Part shown: one piece after another, positions 8,572-16,272 of the stretch
Layout: each line of letters opens with the position of its first letter
How positions within the stretch are numbered: the first letter of the stretch is position 1
Assembly: GCA_049616325.1 (NCBI GenBank)
Contig: JBMZHG010000009.1
Coordinates: forward strand, 11,507-75,506
Length of the DNA stretch: 64,000 nucleotides
Direction of reading: 5' to 3'
From: UBA11663 sp049616325
GTDB lineage: Bacteria > Bacteroidota > Bacteroidia > Flavobacteriales_D > Sanyastnellaceae
Notes under the pieces: model-generated
What the model saw: the letters and a program-made list of their open reading frames with translations, nothing else
Database searches by the model: none
Told to the model about the DNA's origin: nothing
Made by a program: the position numbers and the translations under genes

Positions 8572-8808
8572 ATGAACAGCACCCCAGAGACCCCCACGAA
8601 CTTTGCGTTTGGCCGAAGCAACTACATGTGGCTCGGCATCGGAATCGCCGTGTTGGCAGTGGGCTACCTCCTCATGAGCGGCGGCGGATCGGACGACCCC
8701 AATGTGTTTGACGAAAGCATCTTCAGTTTCCGTCGCATCACCCTCGCGCCCACTGTGGTGCTGGCCGGCTACGGCGTGATTTTCTACGCCATCCTCAAGA
8801 AGAGCTGA
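8572..8808 (+). CDS. DUF3098 small membrane protein
   Basis: This 78-residue protein has two membrane segments (about 18-34 and 58-74) around the conserved ESIFSFRRITLAPTVVLAGY segment, which marks the DUF3098 family. In Bacteroidota this family often sits between ftsX and uppP, exactly as here, so a role in the envelope or division is plausible but unproven. A promoter-like TATTTTCG lies 4 bases before the ATG. uppP starts one base after the stop codon. Confidence 0.85.
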   Translation: MNSTPETPTNFAFGRSNYMWLGIGIAVLAVGYLLMSGGGSDDPNVFDESIFSFRRITLAPTVVLAGYGVIFYAILKKS

Positions 8809-8809
8809 G

Positions 8810-9601
8810 TTGGAGACCCTCTCCTACCTCATCCTCGGCCTCGTTCAGGGCCTCACTGAATTTCTTCCTGTCTCGAGTTCAGGCCACCTTACCCTTGGGC
8901 AATCCTTGCTCGGCCTCGGCGAAGAAGACCTGACGTTCACCGTCCTCGTGCACGCCGCCACTGCCTTGAGCACCGTAGTGGTGTTCCGCAAAGACATCTT
9001 GAGCCTCGTCCGCGACGTGTTCGCTACGGCCGACTCCGGCGCCCGGGCGCGGTCTTATGCCGGACTCCTTTTGCTCAGTGCCGTCCCGGCGGCGGCTGTT
9101 GGCCTCGGCTTCAAGGACGCCATCGAGTCGCTTGCCTCACCGCGATTCGTGGGCGCGATGTTGTGTCTCACCGCCGGCATCCTGTTCCTGTCACAGCGCG
9201 CAACTGCTGGAAATCGTCCCCTCGGAGCGCGTCGCGCACTCGGCATCGGACTCGCGCAGGCGTTCGCCATCCTTCCCGGCATCAGCCGCTCCGGAAGCAC
9301 CATTGGCGCTGCCTTGATGCTCGGCATCTCCCGCGAAGAAGCCGCGCGCTTTTCCTTCCTCATGGCGCTCATCCCCATTGGGGGCGCCACGTTGCTCACG
9401 CTCAAGGACCTCCTCGAACAGCCCGCCGTGGCCGACGCCGCAGCCAGTCCTTGGCTTGGCTACACGGTCGGCACCGCCGCGGCCTTTGCGAGCGGTTGGG
9501 CCGCATGCACGTGGATGATTCGGTTGGTGAAGCGCAGCAATTTGGCAGGTTTTGGGGCGTACTGCTTGGCCGTGGGCGTGCTCGCGCTCATCTTTGGGTA
9601 A
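8810..9601 (+). CDS. uppP: UppP undecaprenyl-diphosphatase (BacA family)
   Basis: The 263-residue integral membrane protein removes a phosphate from undecaprenyl diphosphate to recycle the lipid carrier for peptidoglycan and surface glycans. Both signature motifs are present: QGLTEFLPVSSSGHL at 13-27 and LPGISRSGSTIGA at 155-167. The start is a TTG at 8810, chosen because the family begins just before LILGLVQG and no ATG is available. Only one base separates it from the DUF3098 stop, so coupling may allow the weak start codon. Confidence 0.95.
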   Translation: METLSYLILGLVQGLTEFLPVSSSGHLTLGQSLLGLGEEDLTFTVLVHAATALSTVVVFRKDILSLVRDVFATADSGARARSYAGLLLLSAVPAAAVGLGFKDAIESLASPRFVGAMLCLTAGILFLSQRATAGNRPLGARRALGIGLAQAFAILPGISRSGSTIGAALMLGISREEAARFSFLMALIPIGGATLLTLKDLLEQPAVADAAASPWLGYTVGTAAAFASGWAACTWMIRLVKRSNLAGFGAYCLAVGVLALIFG

Positions 9602-9610
9602 ACCCTGAAC

Positions 9611-10192
9611 ATGGCCCTTTCTCGATTTCTCGCGGCTTCAGCCGTCGCACTGCTTTTCGCAACGACCGGCTGCGTCGAAGTGACATTTCCAGAACCGATG
9701 CCCGCAGGCAAGAAGGACCTGACGGAGTTTCCCAAAGCTTGGCAAGGCACGTGGACGTCCCACGTTGCGGGCGCTGAGGCGGCCGGAGAGGACGAGATCA
9801 TGGTCATCCTCACGGACCGCATCAAGGGAGATCCGAGGAGTGACGATTTGGTCTTGAGCCAAAACTGCACCCTCCGCAAATTGGGCCGGCGCCTTGTGCT
9901 CAGCCTGCCACAGGAAGAGGGCGAACGGTACACCGCACTCGTCGCGGAACGCCACGGCCAAACCCTGACTGTCAAGACGTTTGACCCGGAAGAGCAGGGC
10001 GAAATTGACGGCTGGGAGGAGCTCCTAGGGCACGACCGCGTGGTCAAAATTCACAAGAAGGACAACCCCACGAAGAAATTGAAGGAGGTGCAGCTCAATC
10101 CCAAGAACCGCTGCCAATTCCGCAAACTCGTGAAGCACGGCACCACCGAATTGGTGACGTACACAACGGTCCCTGAAGGAACCGCACCCTAA
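9611..10192 (+). CDS. lipoprotein of unknown function
   Basis: The 193-residue product has a lipoprotein signal peptide (MALSRFLAASAVALLFATTGC, lipid-bearing cysteine C21). The mature part is rich in charged residues and I recognise no domain. It begins 9 bases after uppP, so it is likely the last gene of the ftsX-DUF3098-uppP operon. It ends 5 bases from the convergent superoxide dismutase gene. Outer-membrane attachment is inferred from the lipobox. Confidence 0.7.
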   Translation: MALSRFLAASAVALLFATTGCVEVTFPEPMPAGKKDLTEFPKAWQGTWTSHVAGAEAAGEDEIMVILTDRIKGDPRSDDLVLSQNCTLRKLGRRLVLSLPQEEGERYTALVAERHGQTLTVKTFDPEEQGEIDGWEELLGHDRVVKIHKKDNPTKKLKEVQLNPKNRCQFRKLVKHGTTELVTYTTVPEGTAP

Positions 10193-10197
10193 GGCGC

Positions 10198-10950
10198 TTA
10201 ACGCACCAGACCCCTCGCGTTCCCGAGGCGCAGTGCAACCGATTCCCAATTCACCAAGCCCAGGAAAGCTTGGATGTAGTCGGTGCGGCGGTTTTGGTAA
10301 TTGAGGTAGTACGCGTGTTCCCAAACATCCATGCCAAGGATGGGCGTCCCCGCACGCTCCACGCATTGCGTCATGAGCGGGTTGTCCTGATTGGCGGTGC
10401 TGGTCACCTCGAGCTTGCCCTCGCCGTTGACGATGAGCCAAGCCCAGCCGCTTCCAAACTGCTTGGCGCCCGCTTGGGCGAACGCGGCCGCGAACGCCTC
10501 CACCCCGCCCAAGTCCCGTGTGATCAATTCCGCGAGGTCGCCTTCGGGAGCTTCAGGACCACCCGGGCGCAAAACTTCCCAGTACAAGGTGTGGTTGTAG
10601 TGCCCGCCGCCGTTGTTGCGGAGCCCTGCATTTTCAGGGGACACCCGCGCCAGAAGAGATTCGAGGCTGCCGTCATGCGCGACCGACACGCCGTCGAGCG
10701 CCGCGTTGAGTTTTCGAACGTAGCCTGCGTGGTGCTTCCCGTGGTGGATTTCCATGGTCGCCGCGTCAATGCCTGGAGCCAGCGCGTCCGTCGCGAAGCC
10801 AAGGGCCGGGAGCGCAAACGTCTCTGGGCCGAAAGTGGTGTTCGAAGTCGTTTGGCCCTCAGACTCTTCGGGAGCACATCCCATCCAAGGAGTGAGCACC
10901 AAACCCGCACCTGCCGCGCCGGTGATTTTTAGAAACGTTCGCTTGTCCAT
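10198..10950 (-). CDS. exported Fe/Mn superoxide dismutase, lipoprotein-type signal
   Basis: This 250-residue protein is a full Fe/Mn superoxide dismutase: metal ligands H69 (MEIHHGKHH), H120 (HYNHTLYW), D208 and H212 (MDVWEHAYY) are all present. Unlike the cytoplasmic enzyme it carries an N-terminal extension (MDKRTFLKITGAAGAGLVLT...), a Tat-like signal in which KR replaces RR, ending in WMGC with C25 as a possible lipidated cysteine. It therefore probably acts in the periplasm or on the outer membrane. Fe or Mn use cannot be decided by eye. A one-mismatch promoter box (CATCTTTG, 10955-10962) ends 4 bases before the ATG. Confidence 0.9.
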   Translation of the reverse strand: MDKRTFLKITGAAGAGLVLTPWMGCAPEESEGQTTSNTTFGPETFALPALGFATDALAPGIDAATMEIHHGKHHAGYVRKLNAALDGVSVAHDGSLESLLARVSPENAGLRNNGGGHYNHTLYWEVLRPGGPEAPEGDLAELITRDLGGVEAFAAAFAQAGAKQFGSGWAWLIVNGEGKLEVTSTANQDNPLMTQCVERAGTPILGMDVWEHAYYLNYQNRRTDYIQAFLGLVNWESVALRLGNARGLVR

Positions 10951-11066
10951 GAGACAAAGATGAACAGGAATGCGTTCCCTTCGCGGGTGTGCACGACCCG
11001 GTGTGAAAAGAAGAGCACACGAGCCCCTCCAAACCTTTGCCGCGCAAACGAACTTTCAACAACCCG

Positions 11067-13646
11067 ATGGACGCCCCATTCCGTTCTCCTCGCGTGCCCT
11101 TGTGGCTCGGAATTCTGTTCGCCACCCCAGTCCTGTTGGGACTGGCTTTCGGCGCGCTGGCTTGGAAACGCGGTGACGTATGGAAAGCGCGCGCACTTGA
11201 GGCTGTCAACGAACAACTCGCCGGAGACTTGGAAGTGAATTCCATGACCTTGTCTTGGTGGAACGGTTTTCCCGACATCAGCGTGGACCTCGAAAGCGTA
11301 TCGTTGACCTCTGCCGAAGGCGATACAGCCGCAGAAGTTGTTAGGGTGGGGTTGGAGTTGGATTTTTGGTCGGTGTGGGGAGACCACCCTCAATTGACTT
11401 CCATCGCCATTGAGGGTGGGAGCATCGCCGTTTTTCAAGACGCAACCGGCCGATGGAACCTGCTGGATTTGCTTGCCTCACCTTCCGGGGAAGACGACTC
11501 ATCTTCAGCAATGACGGTTGGAATCGTCGTCCTTCGCGGCCTCGATGTGACTTGGCGAACCGCGGAGGAGCTCGCTGGGACATTGAAGATTGAGCATGCC
11601 AAGGTGACCTTGCCTCAGGACGACCAAAGCCTTCGGTGGGACGTGTCCGCCACGGAAGTGCAAGCTCACGGTCCTGCATTTCCCGACCTGCATCCCGCAG
11701 ACCTTCGCTGTTCAGGTTCGTGGTCTTCAGGAAACGAACCGGACGGTTGGTCGAGCACTGGGACGATGACGCTCGCAGGAACTGAATCCTTCTGGCGCGC
11801 ACGCGAGGAGAATTCGAGCGGCTGGAGTGCGCACCTCTCCTTGCCCAAGGTGACCCAAAAGTCAATCGAACTCTTGTGGAAAGATGCTCCGTGGAACGGG
11901 ATGGTGTCGGTGGACCACCGTGTCGCCCTGGAGGTTGACATCCAGCCCGGTGACTTCGAAGTTGCCTGGTCCACACCGGAAGACGCCTTTCAGCTCGCCC
12001 CGCAAGCCACTGGCTTGACCATGGCGTTGCAAGGTGTGGCCTCAGGTGAAGGACGAGTCAGGCGATCGAAGGGTTCTTGGACTTGGAGCGTGGAAAACGC
12101 CCTGGCCCGAGGCTCGGGCTGGGAGTTGTCCGGCAACCTGCGGCCCCTCGCCGGTTCGCGAATCCAGCTCGAGGGACGGGCCTCCTTGAACGCTTCCACC
12201 CCTTTTCACGCCTGGCTTCCCAACGTCCCGACTGACGTGCAATCGGTGCTGCCCGTGTCGGGCACGGCCAAGGCCCGAGGAACGGCAATTTGGGACTTGG
12301 AACAGGGCCTCCTGAACATGTTCGGCGCGGTGTCCTTTTCTCAACTCGCCGGCAAATTGGACGGTCAACCTTACCTGATTGAGGCTCCTGAATTGCGGAT
12401 GGAAAGTGCATCCTGCTCCGGAGATTCGATCGCTCTGCTTTGGGCAGGCAACGACGTGGAGCTCGACGTGCGCAATCTTTCATGGGGCTCTGGCATCTCC
12501 GGAGGCCCTTGGACGGGCGACCTCCATGTTCGAGCCCAGTCCCTACACGTCAACCCCATTCTCTCCTGGTGGGAGCACAGCCGTCAGGAACCCGCTGCGG
12601 AGGCTCGGTTTCTTCCTGACGGCTCTTCGCTCCGCATCGACGTCGACAGCAAAGTGGTGGAATGGGATGCCTTGAGGTGCACCGACCTGAGCTCGCGAAC
12701 CAAGATCAACCACAACCGTTGGGTCATTCAAAGCGCATCCATTCAGGGATTGGAGGGGCGTGCCCACGTCGAAGGAAGCCTTGGGCCAGGGCGTGCAGGC
12801 TGGCTGCTGTCGCTTCGCGGCACCGCGGATGACGTGTCTTTGCCATCCCTGTTTTCGACGTACAACAATTTTGGGCAAGACCTCATCCGCCATGACCACC
12901 TTGGAGGCGCCGTGTCCACCGCAGGCAACCTCGGCATGTCGTGGGGCCTCGAAGGCGAATGGCACAGCGAAGATTTCACCGCAAGTCTCCAAACAAGAAT
13001 CGACCACGGCCGACTCACAGGCCTCGAAGTCTTCGAAGAAGTGGCTGACTACCTCGAAGGTCACCGTCTGATGGCACCGCTTGTCGACCCAAACGACCTG
13101 CGGCAACGGCTGCGAGACATTTCGTTTGACCCTGTGGCTCAGAATCTGGACGTGAGAGGAGAAAAGGTCTGGCTTCCCATGACCGTGATTCAATCCTCCG
13201 CAATGAACGTGGCCATTGAAGGAGAATACCGCTTTGACAGCACCTTGGATTACACCCTGGGCTTTGCACTTCGAGACCTTCGTGCTTCGGCTGTCGACTC
13301 TTTTGGGGAAATGGAAGACGACGGGTTGGGCAACCAATTTTTCCTGCGCATGTCCGGGCCCGTTGAAGAGCCGGTTTACGCCTACGACCGAGACGCCGCC
13401 CGCGAACACCGTAGGCGGGCGATTGAAACGGAAAAGAATCGTTTGAAAGACGCCCTGCGAAACCGCAGCGACCAAGCGCCCCAAGAAGCCGCCGTGCCTG
13501 CACTTGAAGTGGGAGTCCAGGCGCCGGTGACGGAGCCCGATCACGCCCCAACCGCGCCCCAACCGTCCTTGATGGACCGTGTTCGTAAACCCAAGGGAAA
13601 GAAGGCCGACGACTTGCTGAACCCGGACGACGAAGATTACCTTTAA
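11067..13646 (+). CDS. AsmA-like outer-membrane assembly family protein
   Basis: The 859-residue product starts with one membrane segment (about residues 11-35, PLWLGILFATPVLLGLAFG) and continues as a long periplasmic beta-rich protein ending in a charged tail. The N-terminal part (ALEAVNEQLAGDLEVNSMTLSWWNGFPDISVDLESV) and the late FDSTLDYTLGFALRDL region fit the AsmA family, thought to move lipids between membranes. The ATG at 11067 is preferred; an in-frame TTG lies at 11037. The next gene begins 3 bases after the stop. Confidence 0.75.
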   Translation: MDAPFRSPRVPLWLGILFATPVLLGLAFGALAWKRGDVWKARALEAVNEQLAGDLEVNSMTLSWWNGFPDISVDLESVSLTSAEGDTAAEVVRVGLELDFWSVWGDHPQLTSIAIEGGSIAVFQDATGRWNLLDLLASPSGEDDSSSAMTVGIVVLRGLDVTWRTAEELAGTLKIEHAKVTLPQDDQSLRWDVSATEVQAHGPAFPDLHPADLRCSGSWSSGNEPDGWSSTGTMTLAGTESFWRAREENSSGWSAHLSLPKVTQKSIELLWKDAPWNGMVSVDHRVALEVDIQPGDFEVAWSTPEDAFQLAPQATGLTMALQGVASGEGRVRRSKGSWTWSVENALARGSGWELSGNLRPLAGSRIQLEGRASLNASTPFHAWLPNVPTDVQSVLPVSGTAKARGTAIWDLEQGLLNMFGAVSFSQLAGKLDGQPYLIEAPELRMESASCSGDSIALLWAGNDVELDVRNLSWGSGISGGPWTGDLHVRAQSLHVNPILSWWEHSRQEPAAEARFLPDGSSLRIDVDSKVVEWDALRCTDLSSRTKINHNRWVIQSASIQGLEGRAHVEGSLGPGRAGWLLSLRGTADDVSLPSLFSTYNNFGQDLIRHDHLGGAVSTAGNLGMSWGLEGEWHSEDFTASLQTRIDHGRLTGLEVFEEVADYLEGHRLMAPLVDPNDLRQRLRDISFDPVAQNLDVRGEKVWLPMTVIQSSAMNVAIEGEYRFDSTLDYTLGFALRDLRASAVDSFGEMEDDGLGNQFFLRMSGPVEEPVYAYDRDAAREHRRRAIETEKNRLKDALRNRSDQAPQEAAVPALEVGVQAPVTEPDHAPTAPQPSLMDRVRKPKGKKADDLLNPDDEDYL

Positions 13647-13649
13647 ACC

Positions 13650-14234
13650 ATGGAGATTCTCGCCGATTCTGCCGTCCAAAAGCAACTGATCCGATGCCAA
13701 GAAGTGCTCGACAAAGCGCGTCAAGAGGGGTGGTCAGAGGAGCTCGTGGTGGCGTTTGACCTGGCCACGCGAGAGCTTCACGAAGGGGCCGTCGTTCGCA
13801 AGGCAAGAGGCCTCCCCTCTCCAGCCTCCGTCGCTGAGCCTCATGAAGACGTCGATGTCGTTCACGAGGGCGCTCCGATCAACCGTCTTTTGACGGCCGA
13901 GGAACGCGGCGAACCAGAAGAAACCGCAGAGGCCCAAGTCGATTTGCTCTCTTCGATTGGCGAAATGACGTTGGCGGAAAAATTGGCGCTTCAGCCGTTG
14001 TCCAACGTCGCCGACGGAATGAGCATCGTGGACCGGGCGCAATTCACGAGTGTGTTGTTTTCCGGTGAAGAAGAGGTCTTCAGCACCCTGCTTGAGAAAC
14101 TTTCGCGCTCCGCCACCCAAGAAGAAGCCTTTGCACTGTTTCGCGAGGCCTTAAGCCCCCGTGGGGAAGACCCTGAGGTGGATGCGCTTAAAGAGGAGTT
14201 CGCCAAACGAATCGTGCGCACCTTCGTCTCATGA
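13650..14234 (+). CDS. hypothetical acidic protein
   Basis: This 194-residue protein is acidic, without a signal peptide or membrane segment, and I recognise no family. The second half (about 88-192) is helical, with SIGEMTLAEKLALQPLSNVADGMSIVDRAQFTSVLF as its most distinctive part. A variable acidic linker (about 55-90) divides it from an N-terminal helical region. It lies 3 bases after the AsmA-like gene and overlaps rsmI by 4 bases (ATGA), so the three are coupled. A TACCTTTA sequence 4 bases before the ATG resembles the local promoter box. Confidence 0.65.
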   Translation: MEILADSAVQKQLIRCQEVLDKARQEGWSEELVVAFDLATRELHEGAVVRKARGLPSPASVAEPHEDVDVVHEGAPINRLLTAEERGEPEETAEAQVDLLSSIGEMTLAEKLALQPLSNVADGMSIVDRAQFTSVLFSGEEEVFSTLLEKLSRSATQEEAFALFREALSPRGEDPEVDALKEEFAKRIVRTFVS

Positions 14235-14908
14235 GCGGTGGAAAGTTGGTGGTCGTCCCAACGCCGGTTGGGAATTTGGGCGACATGACTCCCCGGGCGC
14301 TGGAGGTCCTTCAAAACGCCTCCACGGTCCTGGCCGAAGACACCCGAACAACCGGAAAACTCCTGCGACATTTTGGGGTGGACACCCCGCTGAAGTCGTT
14401 TCACCAACACAACGAACACCGGTCCGTCGAAGGCGTGGTGGAACAACTGCGAGGCGGGCTCACGATGGCACTTTGTTCCGACGCGGGAACTCCCGGCATT
14501 TCAGATCCCGGGTTCCTGCTCGTCCGTGCGTGTGTGGAGGCAGGAATCGACGTAGAATGCTTGCCGGGCGCGACCGCCTTCGTACCTGCGCTGGTGACGT
14601 CGGGGCTTCCCTGCGACCGTTTTTACTTCGAAGGGTTTCTCCCGCACAAAAAGGGACGCCAAAAACGGCTTTCCGCCATACTCGAGATGCCGTGCACCGT
14701 CGTCTTGTACGAAAGCCCCCATCGGGTCGCCAAGCTCTTGGACCAGCTCGCTGAACTCGGCGGGGGAAGTCGTCCAGCGGCGCTGTCTCGTGAAATTTCC
14801 AAACTGCACGAAGAGACGTTGCGCGGCACGGTGGAGGAACTGCGGGCCCACCTCGCCGAACATCCGGCGCGTGGCGAATACGTGGTGGTCTTGGGCGAGT
14901 CTGATTAA
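14231..14908 (+). CDS. rsmI: RsmI 16S rRNA 2'-O-methyltransferase (C1402)
   Basis: The 225-residue protein is a tetrapyrrole-methylase-fold enzyme with the RsmI motifs VVPTPVGNLGDMTPRA near the N-terminus, LAEDTRTTGKLL and LCSDAGTPGISDPG. RsmI methylates the ribose of C1402 in 16S rRNA at the ribosomal P site. It is shorter than the roughly 280-residue E. coli form, lacking the C-terminal extension, a length common in Bacteroidota. Its stop overlaps the stop of the convergent radA by 3 bases. Confidence 0.93.
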   Translation: MSGGKLVVVPTPVGNLGDMTPRALEVLQNASTVLAEDTRTTGKLLRHFGVDTPLKSFHQHNEHRSVEGVVEQLRGGLTMALCSDAGTPGISDPGFLLVRACVEAGIDVECLPGATAFVPALVTSGLPCDRFYFEGFLPHKKGRQKRLSAILEMPCTVVLYESPHRVAKLLDQLAELGGGSRPAALSREISKLHEETLRGTVEELRAHLAEHPARGEYVVVLGESD

Positions 14909-16269
14909 AACACCACGCGCTGAACCTCGTTCACACGTTTGACCGGCACCACCGTCAATCCTTTGGGGGGCTCAGGATGGGTTCCGTGTCCTGAAATCAG
15001 CATTCGCTCCATGCCAAGCCTCGCCGCCTCAGCCATGCGCTGTTCCATGCGCGGAACGGGCCGAATCTCCCCGCTCAAACCGACCTCGCCCGCAAAGCAG
15101 GTCCGGTTGTCCAGAGGCAGGTCAAGGCTGGAACTGAGGATGGCCGCCACGACGGCCAGGTCGTTTGCGGGATCCTGAATTTTCAGGCCGCCCGCCACAT
15201 TCAAAAACACGTCGAACGCCCCGAGCTTAAAGCCGCAACGCTTTTCAAGCACGGCCAAAAGCATGTTCAAGCGGCGCAAATCAAATCCGGTGCCCGACCG
15301 CTGAGGCGTGCCGTACACCGCTGTGCTCACCAAGGCCTGAATTTCCACCAGGAGAGGACGGACCCCTTGAAGCGAAACCGCCACCGCCGAACCGCTGCCA
15401 GCCTCACCGCGTTCCCCGAGGAGAACCTCGCTTGGGTGGTCCACCGCGGCCAGTCCCTCTCCTGTCATCTCGTAGATGCCGAGTTCTGCCGTCGTCCCGA
15501 ACCGGTTCTTCCCCGCGCGGAGCATTCGGTAAGCGTGGTGCCGATCTCCCTCAAATTGAAGGACGACATCCACCATGTGCTCGAGCACTTTGGGGCCGGC
15601 GAGCGAACCTTCCTTGGTAATGTGACCAACCATGAACAAGGGTGTTCCCGTGGACTTAGACCAGGCAGTGAGGGCGGCGGCCGATTCACGGATTTGGCCT
15701 ACGGAACCCGGAACTCCATCTTGGTCCGGGAGGTCCAAGGTTTGGACGGAATCCACCACCACAAGAGCCGGTTTTTCCGCACGCAAGGCGTCGAGCACAG
15801 CCGGAACTTGAGTTTGGGGGAAAATCAACACCGAAGGCGCGATGGTTCCGAGTCGGTTGGCGCGCATTCGAACCTGCTCAGCGCTCTCCTCCCCGCTGAC
15901 GTACAGCACCTTGTGCCCAGCCTTGCCCACCGAGAGAGCGACTTGCAACATCAAGGTCGACTTGCCGATTCCCGGTTCGCCACCGAGCAGGATCACGCCC
16001 CCGGGGACAGCCCCGCCGCCAAGCACGCGATTCAATTCTTTGTCTCCGACGTCAAGCCGCGGCAATTCCGCGACGTCCACATCCAACAGCGGCCGCACTT
16101 GTGGGGTTTGAAGCGCGGTCAATCCGGCACGCGCGGCACGCTGCGACACCGGTCCTACGGACTCCTCAGCCAACGTGTTCCAAGCCTTGCATTGCGCACA
16201 CTGGCCCACCCATTGCGGGTGAGCGTGCCCGCAGTCCGAACACACGAACTGCTTCTTCGTCTTGGCCAC
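14905..16269 (-). CDS. radA: RadA DNA repair/recombination ATPase
   Basis: The 454-residue product has the RadA layout: an N-terminal four-cysteine zinc finger (C10, C13, C24, C27), a RecA-type ATPase with Walker A GEPGIGKST at 97-105, the diagnostic KNRFG motif at 254-258 and a C-terminal Lon-like domain (about 280-454). RadA drives branch migration during recombination. The start codon is GTG at 16269. It lies only 3 bases after the stop of the large surface-protein gene upstream, so it may be read from that transcript. Confidence 0.96.
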   Translation of the reverse strand: MAKTKKQFVCSDCGHAHPQWVGQCAQCKAWNTLAEESVGPVSQRAARAGLTALQTPQVRPLLDVDVAELPRLDVGDKELNRVLGGGAVPGGVILLGGEPGIGKSTLMLQVALSVGKAGHKVLYVSGEESAEQVRMRANRLGTIAPSVLIFPQTQVPAVLDALRAEKPALVVVDSVQTLDLPDQDGVPGSVGQIRESAAALTAWSKSTGTPLFMVGHITKEGSLAGPKVLEHMVDVVLQFEGDRHHAYRMLRAGKNRFGTTAELGIYEMTGEGLAAVDHPSEVLLGERGEAGSGSAVAVSLQGVRPLLVEIQALVSTAVYGTPQRSGTGFDLRRLNMLLAVLEKRCGFKLGAFDVFLNVAGGLKIQDPANDLAVVAAILSSSLDLPLDNRTCFAGEVGLSGEIRPVPRMEQRMAEAARLGMERMLISGHGTHPEPPKGLTVVPVKRVNEVQRVVF

Positions 16270-16272
16270 CTT

